From the IMG/VR virus record IMGVR_UViG_3300032092_000098, positions 1-38,353 of that record: a stretch of 38,353 bases of DNA, one strand, 5' to 3'. The notes beneath the pieces are model-generated. The model saw nothing but the letters and a program-made list of their open reading frames with translations. It had not been told where the DNA came from and made no database searches. The DNA is from a virus. The translations under genes and the position numbers were made by a program. Shown here piece by piece: positions 1-5,797 of this stretch. The stretch's first letter is position 1; every line of letters starts with the position of its first letter.

Positions 1-1
1 T

Positions 2-502
2 TCTCTTAAGTTGTTTGAGTTCTACAATCTAGATGCAGAACTTAACGGTTTAACCAACCAGCAAACTGGTGAAAAAATTGCTTCTGGTCTTATCCAGGAA
101 AAACTGTCTTTAGTTACTAAGTACTGGCTAACAGAACTAGGTAAGAAAGTGGCTGCTGAAAAAGCTGCCGTAGAAGAACTAAAGAATGACCTTATCAAGA
201 AGTACGGTAAGGAAGATGACAAGGGTGGTATCTCTATCCCTATGGTCATTGATGAACTAGATGAAGAGGGTCAACCTAAAAAAGATCTAGACAAAGACGG
301 TAACTGGTTTACCAAAAAGGTTATCAACCCTGAGTTCCAGTCTTTTGAGCTTGAGTTTAACAACTTGCTTCAGACTGAGAAAGACCTTGAGTATAAAGCT
401 TTTACGCTTGAAGACTTTGAGAAGGTTGAGACTTCTGAGAACTACGGAACCTTCTTTAAGCTTATTAAGGTTGAAGAAACTAAAATTGTTCCATTGAACT
501 AA
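2..502 (+). CDS. conserved phage protein of unknown function, 5' truncated
   Basis: The reading frame is open from base 2 (S-L-K-L-F-E-F-Y-N-L-D) and runs to TAA at 500-502, so the gene begins upstream of the window. The TTG at 11 is an internal Leu codon, not a likely start. The visible 166 residues are acidic, lysine-rich and probably helical, with a stretch around KYWLTELGKKVAAEKAAVEE that looks like a coiled coil. There is no signal peptide, membrane segment or catalytic motif. The pattern 'Y-x-L-x-x-E-L-N-G-x-x-N-Q-Q-T-G-E-K' resembles a small conserved protein I associate with crAss-like phage structural modules, where its role is not known to me. A strong terminator follows directly, so it closes an upstream transcription unit, probably the capsid block. 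Existence is near certain; function is unknown. Confidence 0.9.
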   Translation, partial: SLKLFEFYNLDAELNGLTNQQTGEKIASGLIQEKLSLVTKYWLTELGKKVAAEKAAVEELKNDLIKKYGKEDDKGGISIPMVIDELDEEGQPKKDLDKDGNWFTKKVINPEFQSFELEFNNLLQTEKDLEYKAFTLEDFEKVETSENYGTFFKLIKVEETKIVPLN

Positions 503-532
503 GCCCCCCTGCTTTCTTCTATATATAAAAGG

Positions 533-558
533 CCACCTCTTATGAGGTGGTTTTTTTT
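533..558 (+). terminator. Rho-independent terminator
   Basis: CCACCTC (533-539), a 4-nt loop TTAT (540-543) and GAGGTGG (544-550) form a perfect 7-bp GC-rich stem, followed at once by eight T residues (551-558). This is a canonical intrinsic terminator. It lies about 30 nt after the stop at 502 and ends the upstream unit. Confidence 0.93.
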
Positions 559-577
559 GCTATTTCAACAAAAATAA

Positions 578-589
578 TGTATATTATAT
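578..589 (+). promoter_or_regulatory. candidate phage promoter element TGTATATTATAT
   Basis: A 12-nt motif sits just after the terminator and 33 nt before the ATG at 623. The identical 12-mer occurs at 25748-25759, just upstream of another structural gene. The position (post-terminator, pre-operon) fits a promoter. The motif is nearly all A/T in an AT-rich genome, so chance recurrence is possible. A host-like TTG/TAnnTTTG pair is not clear here. Confidence 0.35.
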
Positions 590-622
590 TGTAGACTAGT
601 TAAAACTTAAACACAAACTTAT

Positions 623-1129
623 ATGGCACTTAAAATTACTACCCAGATTGGAACCGATAAAGGTATTACATCTGAGGCATATGTACGTATAGCTGATTAT
701 CAGATCTCTAAATATGGGTCTGCTAACTTTAGAATTGAACTTTTTCAAAGTGAAGAGGATGCAACTCCTGCTACTTCTTACCCAGGAATGGGTGGCGGTG
801 TAGCTCGTAACCAACAAATTGGTGAGAGTTTATATGTAGCTCTAACTAAACAAGTAGAAGAAACTATCACTGTAAAGCGTATGGTTCCTGTACAAGTAGA
901 GTTTGAAGAAGAAGTTGCTGGTCCTTTGGATTCTGACGGTAATCCTACAAGCACAACTGTTACTAGAACTCGTACAGAAACGCAAGAACAAGATGTAGAA
1001 GAAACAATCACTAAGACTGTTCCTGATCTAACTTCTGCTGAAGATGTAGATGTATTTGAGTTTGGTTACGGTCATTTGAAAGCAAAACTAGAAGGTCTGT
1101 TTGGTGCAGCCAACGTGGTTGATTGTTAA
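623..1129 (+). CDS. possible capsid-associated structural protein (168 aa)
   Basis: ATG start after an A-rich leader (acaaacttat) with no Shine-Dalgarno; first gene after the terminator at 533-558. The N-terminus M-A-L-K-I-T-T-Q-I-G-T-D-K-G-I-T-S-E-A-Y-V-R-I reads as alternating beta structure. The middle (about residues 80-140) is rich in Thr, Val, Glu and Arg, with a charged low-complexity stretch around T-R-T-R-T-E-T-Q-E-Q-D-V-E-E-T. The C-terminus returns to a compact segment, D-V-F-E-F-G-Y-G-H-L-K. No enzyme motif, membrane segment or signal peptide is visible. Its position between capsid-proximal and fibre genes, and its beta-rich, Thr-rich makeup, suit a decoration, auxiliary capsid or head-fibre base protein. 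This is inference from context; a tail component is equally possible. Confidence 0.55.
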   Translation: MALKITTQIGTDKGITSEAYVRIADYQISKYGSANFRIELFQSEEDATPATSYPGMGGGVARNQQIGESLYVALTKQVEETITVKRMVPVQVEFEEEVAGPLDSDGNPTSTTVTRTRTETQEQDVEETITKTVPDLTSAEDVDVFEFGYGHLKAKLEGLFGAANVVDC

Positions 1130-1153
1130 TAACTTATTGATACCCAATATACT

Positions 1154-2389
1154 ATGTTACCTACGAAATCCAATACTGCCGATAAGGGTTGTTCTCCGGT
1201 GTCCTCCAATTGTGTAATCTGGCAAGGACCGGATCTAGGATGCATTGACCTCTGCAACGGTGATGCAATCTCTGATGTAGTGTACAAAGTAGCTACAAAA
1301 CTTTGTACTATTCAGACTTCTTTAGACTTATCTACTTTAGACTTATCTTGTCTAGTTTCTTTTTGTTCGGCAGCAAATCCTGCCCCTACTAATAAGACCC
1401 TATTGGCAGTATTGGATTTTATTATAGATAAAGTGTGCTGTTTAAATACAGCTATTCAAAACTTACCAGCTGGTGGAGGTTCTAGTTATACTGAACCTAA
1501 CGTATCATTACCTACTTGTTTACAATACACTGATCCAGGTACAGGCCAAACTGTTACAGTATTACAACATAGTGCTTATACACTAAGACTTGCTAATCAG
1601 TATTGTAATCTAAAAGCTACAGTAGATAGTCAAACTACTACAATTGCTTCTCATAATACTAGAATTACTGCTTTAGAAAATAGACCTACAACAACTCTTC
1701 CTTTAGTAACTCCTAATTGTATTTTAACTCCTGGTACACCTACAGCTATGAATTTAGTTCTTGATGAACTAGAAGCTCAGTATTGTACACTAAGAGGTGT
1801 ATTAGGAACAAACACTGCATTAACAACAGCTATTGCTCAGCAATGTCAAGGACTTGGAGCATCTAGTGCTTTAAGTACTTCAGGTACTATTAGTAGTCTA
1901 CCTGGATGGAATGCTACTTCTACTACAGTTGCTTCTGCAGTTCAAAATCTTTGGGTTGTATTGTGTGACATGCGTCAGACAATTTTTGATCTTAAAACTT
2001 CAGTTGGTTCTACAGATTGTTCTTCTTTCTTACTTGGTTTTACAGCTGCAACTAATGAAGCTCGTACTCAAGTTACAGTGTTCTTTAATGGTGGTGGTAC
2101 AGTAATTCCTTCAGGATTTGCAAACTGTACAGCTTTAGGATCTAAGATTACTATTAAAGATGCATCTGGAAAAACTTACACTGATAATGTAAACTTACTA
2201 ACTGCTGTTACAGATACAGATGGTATTACTTACACTGTTTCTGGAGCTGCTCTAAATACATCTCAAGCGTACACAATTACTGTAGAAGGGTGTCTTACTA
2301 AGAACGGTAACAGTTGTTCTAAGACAGCTACATTTACAGTTGCTGTACCTTGTCCAATTATTTCATCAGTAACTGCAACACTAACCTAG
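1154..2389 (+). CDS. head/tail fibre-type protein with N-terminal anchor motif and C-terminal FN3-like domain
   Basis: ATG start after ...CAATATACT. The N-terminal 50 residues are Cys-rich (C13, C20, C30, C34) and contain W23-Q-G-P-D-L...N35-G-D-A-I-S-D-V-V-Y-K45. A very similar motif recurs in the protein starting at 2972, so this is probably a virion-attachment module. Residues 100-300 are Ser/Thr/Leu-rich with heptad-like stretches (around Q-T-T-T-I-A-S-H-N-T-R-I-T-A-L-E-N-R), consistent with a trimeric coiled fibre shaft. The last 120 residues form a beta domain of FN3/Ig type. The protein ends in C-P-I-I-S-S-V-T-A-T-L-T, which reads as the first strand of a further FN3 domain whose remainder begins the next gene, one base away (TAGTATG). 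Probably a receptor-binding or decorative fibre. Confidence 0.6.
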   Translation: MLPTKSNTADKGCSPVSSNCVIWQGPDLGCIDLCNGDAISDVVYKVATKLCTIQTSLDLSTLDLSCLVSFCSAANPAPTNKTLLAVLDFIIDKVCCLNTAIQNLPAGGGSSYTEPNVSLPTCLQYTDPGTGQTVTVLQHSAYTLRLANQYCNLKATVDSQTTTIASHNTRITALENRPTTTLPLVTPNCILTPGTPTAMNLVLDELEAQYCTLRGVLGTNTALTTAIAQQCQGLGASSALSTSGTISSLPGWNATSTTVASAVQNLWVVLCDMRQTIFDLKTSVGSTDCSSFLLGFTAATNEARTQVTVFFNGGGTVIPSGFANCTALGSKITIKDASGKTYTDNVNLLTAVTDTDGITYTVSGAALNTSQAYTITVEGCLTKNGNSCSKTATFTVAVPCPIISSVTATLT

Positions 2390-2390
2390 T

Positions 2391-2945
2391 ATGAACGTAA
2401 CATTAGCCTGGACACCTGGTGCAGGGTCTACATCTCAGAGTGTGCAATATAAACTTGCGTCAGCTTCTACATGGACTACTTTTAGTACTGTGTCGGGTAC
2501 AACTGCTACGGTGAATGTTACTGGACTTAGTGATAACTTAATCTATGATTTTAGAATTACTACTGCTTGTAATGGAGGAACATCTACAGTAAGTCCCACT
2601 GTACAAAAGATTAACATTATTTGTCCTACTGTTACAATAACTCCTGCATCTACAAGTTTATCTTATAGTTTTCCAGAGATTGGTGGTTCAGTGACAACTT
2701 ATGCTGTTAAACTATTTGATTCAACAGGTAATTCAGAACTAGCTTCTCAAACTCCTACAGGAACTACAACTCTTACAGGAACTTTTAGTAGTTTAACTGC
2801 TAGTACAACTTATAAACTTAGAGTGATTCCTACAGCAGGAACAATCACTAAAACTGATTGTGCGTTTACAACTGGTGTGACATCTGCTCCTCCTGTGTGT
2901 AATGCTCCTACAAACGTAACTGCTGATTTAACAGCTCAACCATAA
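2391..2945 (+). CDS. tandem fibronectin type III-like fibre protein (184 aa)
   Basis: The ATG lies one base after the previous TAG, so translation is probably coupled by termination-reinitiation. Two FN3-like domains are visible. Domain 1 (about 1-78) starts directly with a B-strand (N-V-T-L-A-W-T-P-G-A-G) and has the typical S-V-Q-Y-K and L-I-Y-D-F-R-I-T-T patterns. Domain 2 (about 79-165) has T-T-Y-K-L-R-V-I-P. The C-terminus, C-N-A-P-T-N-V-T-A-D-L-T, is again a lone FN3 A-strand. There is no signal peptide or enzyme motif. Extracellular-type beta domains in a fibre cassette suggest host binding or capsid decoration. It could be the second half of the 1154-2389 protein joined by a +1 shift, but no canonical slippery site is seen. 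Confidence 0.6.
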   Translation: MNVTLAWTPGAGSTSQSVQYKLASASTWTTFSTVSGTTATVNVTGLSDNLIYDFRITTACNGGTSTVSPTVQKINIICPTVTITPASTSLSYSFPEIGGSVTTYAVKLFDSTGNSELASQTPTGTTTLTGTFSSLTASTTYKLRVIPTAGTITKTDCAFTTGVTSAPPVCNAPTNVTADLTAQP

Positions 2946-2971
2946 TATAAACATTTTAATAATATAAGACT

Positions 2972-3628
2972 ATGTCATGCGGTTGTAACGATACTCCCCT
3001 ACCTTTAGGTAACTGCAACGATGGTTGTGCAGATTGCTCTCCTACTAATACAGTGAGTTTACCTCCTTGTGTAAGTGGTGAACCATGTGATGAAATTTTG
3101 TTTACAGATTGTGTAAAGTTTGCTGGACCAAATCTTCCAGCTCTTGGTATTGTTAACGGTGATCGTTTACTTACAGTATTGACTAAACTACATAGAGTTC
3201 TTAATGGTGTAATTACTCCAACTATTACATTGGCTAACTACACTGCTACAGCTACTACAACTACACCTTTAGTAGTAAGTTATTTAGGACTTGGTCCCGT
3301 TTATACTTCTACTGCTGGTGCAACAAGTAATGGTACAGCTATCACTGTTGGTAGTACTACTGGCTTAGTAGCTGGTATGACTTTAGAAGTGACAGCTGGT
3401 GTAGGTGCATTTCCTTCAGGAACTACTGTGGTAAGTGTTACTAGTACAACTATATTTGTAGCTTCAGCAGCACCAAGTACAGCATTATCTGGCGGTGCAA
3501 CTATCATTAGAGGTACAGGAACTAGTCATCAAATCTTTAACATTACTGTAGTACAAAATACTCCAAGAACATTTAGAGCATTTGTAGGCTCACACGTTGT
3601 AGTGAGTGGTACAGGTACAGTCGTATAA
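2972..3628 (+). CDS. head/tail fibre-type protein with shared virion-anchor motif (218 aa)
   Basis: ATG after ...ATAAGACT. The N-terminus is Cys-rich (M-S-C-G-C-N-D..., C15, C19, C22, C33, C39, C47), then carries F50-A-G-P-N-L...N62-G-D-R-L-L-T-V-L-T-K72. This aligns without gaps over 24 residues to W23-V46 of the protein starting at 1154. Residues about 110-175 hold a Gly/Thr/Val-rich beta repeat (V-G-S-T-T-G-L-V-A-G-M-T... S-G-T-T-V-V-S-V) of a kind common in phage fibre and tail proteins. The C-terminus is a beta segment ending G-T-G-T-V-V. I infer a small fibre or collar decoration using the same docking site as the 1154-2389 protein. It is eleven bases from the next gene. Confidence 0.55.
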   Translation: MSCGCNDTPLPLGNCNDGCADCSPTNTVSLPPCVSGEPCDEILFTDCVKFAGPNLPALGIVNGDRLLTVLTKLHRVLNGVITPTITLANYTATATTTTPLVVSYLGLGPVYTSTAGATSNGTAITVGSTTGLVAGMTLEVTAGVGAFPSGTTVVSVTSTTIFVASAAPSTALSGGATIIRGTGTSHQIFNITVVQNTPRTFRAFVGSHVVVSGTGTVV

Positions 3629-3639
3629 CAAATAACCAT

Positions 3640-4077
3640 ATGCCAGTAGCACCTTGTAATGTATTAAAAACTTTAACTATTCAGTATTCTACAGCTAGTA
3701 TTATGCCTGATAGTGGGTACACCGTTCAGTGGAAAATTGTAGGAGATGATGTTTGGTATACAGAACCTAATAAAAGAGCTAATCCCATTGTAATATCTGG
3801 AGTACCAGCTTGTTATCCTTTAGAAGTTAAACTGTTAGTTGATTGTGGTTCAGGTTTAGAAGTGGTAGAAACATTTGGTGTACAAGGAACTGGTGGCTCT
3901 GTTTGTTACGAGTTTGAACTTCTTGATAATGCTGAATATTCATATACACCATGTGGTGGTTTAACAGCCGTAACAATATTTAATTCTACAGGTTTATCAA
4001 CACCACAAACCGTATGTGCTATTGACGGATCAGTTAGTGGTGGTAGTTACACTCGTAAAAATCAATGTTTAGGATAA
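3640..4077 (+). CDS. FN3-like beta-domain fibre protein (145 aa)
   Basis: ATG after ACAAATAACCAT. The N-terminal domain (L-T-I-Q-Y-S-T-A-S-I-M-P-D-S-G-Y-T-V-Q-W-K) has the FN3-like B/C-strand pattern also found at the starts of the proteins at 4082 and 5400. The pattern V-W-Y-T-E-P and G-V-P-A-C-Y-P-L-E-V-K-L suits the following strands. The C-terminal third is Cys- and Gly-rich (C-Y-E-F-E-L, Y-T-P-C-G-G-L, V-C-A-I-D-G-S-V). No enzyme motif, signal peptide or membrane segment is present. It lies in the fibre cassette with a 4-nt gap to the next gene, suggesting co-translation. The specific role is unknown; an adhesive or structural bead is the best guess. Confidence 0.5.
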   Translation: MPVAPCNVLKTLTIQYSTASIMPDSGYTVQWKIVGDDVWYTEPNKRANPIVISGVPACYPLEVKLLVDCGSGLEVVETFGVQGTGGSVCYEFELLDNAEYSYTPCGGLTAVTIFNSTGLSTPQTVCAIDGSVSGGSYTRKNQCLG

Positions 4078-4081
4078 TTAG

Positions 4082-5197
4082 ATGGCTAATCAATTAACTA
4101 TAAATTTTACTGCAGCTAGTCCAGCACCGTCTGGAGGATATCTAGTTAGATATTGGGATACGTCTACTCCTGGAACAGTGTTAACAACAACTGTTACAAG
4201 TAGTCCAGCTGTTATTAATAATTTACCTGGATACAATTATACAGGTACAATTGAATCAGTTTGTAGTTTTGGTAACTCTACTAGAGTAAATTTTACAGAC
4301 GCTGTTTGTAATGTAACATTTAATATTTCTTCTACATCCCCAACTAACCAACAAGGTACTAATGGTACTGCTACAATTAGTAATATTGTAGGTGGCTCTG
4401 GTTCATATACTTATAGCTGGAATACATCTCCTGTACAGACAACAATAACTGCTACAGGATTAACTGGTGGTCAAACATATATCGCTACAGTTACAGATAC
4501 TGTAACAGGTTGTGTTACTACAGAAAATATTGTAATTGGTGAAACAAACTTTACGTTTGATGCTGATTACATGGTGATAACTTATGAGTTTACAAATGGA
4601 ACAGATTTAGATACAAGGACAAGAATTGTGTCTATTGATGGTACAACATATGCTGATCAAAATGGACAAGGTAAATATATAGGATGGGATCAATATAGAA
4701 GAACTCCACAAAGTGCTACATATATAGAGAATGGTAGTGTATGTACATTACCTGTTAAGCCATTAGCAATTTGGGGTTCTGATAATCTACTACAAGGTTA
4801 TGAATCTGTAATGGTTGACTTTACACAACTTGGTGCTGGACAAAATGAAGTGGTAATAGATTGTCGTGCATTTTGGTATAGTGTACTTGGTACTAATCCA
4901 GTCAACATAAGTTTTACTCTTTATAAAGGAGGATGTATGATTAAACAAGGTGCAAGTGGATCTCCAGCATTTAATTTTACTAATCCTACAGCTACTGCAA
5001 CATTAACTGGAGCATCAGCTAGTAAATTAATTACAGCTAAAAATACTAGTGGTACAGCTACAGGTTCTTCTGATTTAGAAAGTCCTAATGTTTCAGTTAA
5101 TTTAACAAGAGGTCAACGTTTAGCTGTTATTACTTATAACAGAAGTACAAACGTAGGTAATATAGATACTAATGATACAACAACTCCTGTAGTATAA
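4082..5197 (+). CDS. fibre/adhesin protein with FN3-like and SprB-type domains
   Basis: ATG after TAATTAG, no Shine-Dalgarno. Domain 1 (residues 1-75) is FN3-like (L-T-I-N-F-T-A-A-S-P-A-P-S-G-G-Y-L-V-R-Y-W) and closely matches the protein at 5400. Domain 2 (about 76-154) has the SprB-repeat pattern: G-T-N-G-T-A-T-I-S...G-G-S-G-S-Y-T-Y-S-W, then A-T-G-L-T-G-G-Q-T-Y-I-A-T-V-T-D-T-V-T-G-C-V. Such repeats are typical of Bacteroidota gliding/surface adhesins. Domain 3 (about 155-371) is a large beta-rich module with D-L-D-T-R-T, I-W-G-S-D-N, G-Y-E-S and F-T-L-Y-K-G-G, resembling a C-terminal module I associate with flavobacterial phage tail proteins; I cannot name it. Probably a receptor-binding tip. 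The stop overlaps the next start (TAATG). Confidence 0.6.
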   Translation: MANQLTINFTAASPAPSGGYLVRYWDTSTPGTVLTTTVTSSPAVINNLPGYNYTGTIESVCSFGNSTRVNFTDAVCNVTFNISSTSPTNQQGTNGTATISNIVGGSGSYTYSWNTSPVQTTITATGLTGGQTYIATVTDTVTGCVTTENIVIGETNFTFDADYMVITYEFTNGTDLDTRTRIVSIDGTTYADQNGQGKYIGWDQYRRTPQSATYIENGSVCTLPVKPLAIWGSDNLLQGYESVMVDFTQLGAGQNEVVIDCRAFWYSVLGTNPVNISFTLYKGGCMIKQGASGSPAFNFTNPTATATLTGASASKLITAKNTSGTATGSSDLESPNVSVNLTRGQRLAVITYNRSTNVGNIDTNDTTTPVV

Positions 5198-5400
5198 TGA
5201 AAGAACTAACAAAAATAATAGAAGATAATTTAGGTGTTGATCATGTAATACATGCTTCTTATGATCTTAATAATTCTCACTATACTATTTATAAAGAATA
5301 TGATGGTATGAGAAATGTAGTTATGAAAGATCATAATACACTTAGTTCATTCTTTAATAATCTTATTGAGGCTGATAACTGGATAAATACTAATTCATAA
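5197..5400 (+). CDS. small hypothetical protein (67 aa)
   Basis: Start and stop each overlap a neighbour by one base in a TAATG arrangement (5197 and 5400), strongly indicating a real, translationally coupled gene. The product is a small acidic-to-neutral protein, N-terminally helical (K-E-L-T-K-I-I-E-D-N-L), then beta-like (H-Y-T-I-Y-K-E-Y-D-G-M), with a C-terminal helix (L-S-S-F-F-N-N-L-I-E-A-D-N-W). It has no Cys, signal peptide or membrane segment. It is unlike its FN3-type neighbours and separates two paralogous FN3 genes. A fibre chaperone or assembly factor would fit the context, but nothing in the sequence proves it. Confidence 0.7.
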   Translation: MKELTKIIEDNLGVDHVIHASYDLNNSHYTIYKEYDGMRNVVMKDHNTLSSFFNNLIEADNWINTNS

Positions 5401-5627
5401 TGCCAACTTTAAATATAACTTTCCCTGCAGCATCACCTGCTCCATCATCGGGGTATAGGGTAAAGTATTGGCCTACTGATGATCCTGCAAACATAACTAC
5501 AACTATTATAGCTACAAATTCTCTTTCAGTACCTGGATTAACAGGTACATCATATACAGGAACTGTAGAGGTAATTTGTGGAGAAGGAGCTTATAGCTCA
5601 CCAAGGAATTTTACAACAGTAGTTTAA
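5400..5627 (+). CDS. single FN3-like domain protein (75 aa)
   Basis: TAATG overlap with the preceding gene. The protein is one beta domain, M-P-T-L-N-I-T-F-P-A-A-S-P-A-P-S-S-G-Y-R-V-K-Y-W, then Y-T-G-T-V-E-V-I-C-G-E-G-A-Y-S-S-P-R-N-F-T. It aligns well with the first 75 residues of the protein at 4082 (the A-A-S-P-A-P-S, G-Y-x-V-x-Y-W and Y-T-G-T-[IV]-E sections are shared), so the two arose by duplication. It ends exactly where the SprB domain begins in the longer paralogue. It is the last gene of the fibre cassette, followed by a noncoding gap with a hairpin. Role: likely a fibre subunit or a truncated copy. Confidence 0.65.
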   Translation: MPTLNITFPAASPAPSSGYRVKYWPTDDPANITTTIIATNSLSVPGLTGTSYTGTVEVICGEGAYSSPRNFTTVV

Positions 5628-5675
5628 AAATATAAAAAAGTCAGTGGTTTTGTTGGTTTCCACCTGGCAAACAAG

Positions 5676-5711
5676 GCCCCTGGTGTTTCTACATCGGGGG
5701 CTAAAATTTTT
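5676..5711 (+). terminator. possible hairpin terminator after the fibre cassette
   Basis: GCCCC (5676-5680) can pair with GGGGC (5697-5701) around a 16-nt loop, followed by the A/T-rich tract TAAAATTTTT. It lies about 50 nt after the last fibre gene. The stem is short and the loop long, so this is weaker than the terminator at 533-558. A further imperfect CAGTGG/CCACCTG pairing lies just upstream (about 5642-5666), so the gap may fold as a larger structure. Confidence 0.4.
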
Positions 5712-5727
5712 AGAATGTTGATATCTT

Positions 5728-5775
5728 GTGTATAAAAAGTACTATTATTGATTAACATCAACTAACTTTATACAC
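5728..5775. promoter_or_regulatory. 9-bp inverted repeat in the leader of the phosphoesterase gene
   Basis: GTGTATAAA (5728-5736) is the exact reverse complement of TTTATACAC (5767-5775), with a 30-nt spacer. The repeat ends 22 nt before the ATG at 5798. A second pair, GTTGAT (5717-5722) and ATCAAC (5757-5762), interleaves with it in A-B-A'-B' order, the topology of an H-type pseudoknot. It could be an operator for a dimeric regulator or an RNA structure in the 5' leader. Confidence 0.4.
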
Positions 5776-5797
5776 CATATACCCAATCCAAACAACT

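Noticed and set aside
11-502. TTG at 11 as the start of the first gene
   Set aside because: The frame is open to base 2 and reads naturally through S-L-K-L-F-E-F, so the true start is upstream and the gene is truncated by the window edge.
1911-2105. 64-aa plus-strand reading frame inside the first fibre gene
   Set aside because: Leu/Val-rich out-of-frame reading of a Thr/Ser-rich coding region, entirely inside a better supported gene.
2380-2395. Programmed +1 frameshift joining the genes at 1154 and 2391
   Set aside because: No slippery sequence is present (CTA ACC TAG T) and the downstream gene starts like its paralogues at 4082 and 5400 with a B-strand, so reinitiation is the simpler reading. 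Kept only as an alternative in the FN3 finding.
1154-5627. Diversity-generating retroelement acting on the fibre cassette
   Set aside because: No reverse transcriptase gene and no template/variable repeat pair were seen in the window.
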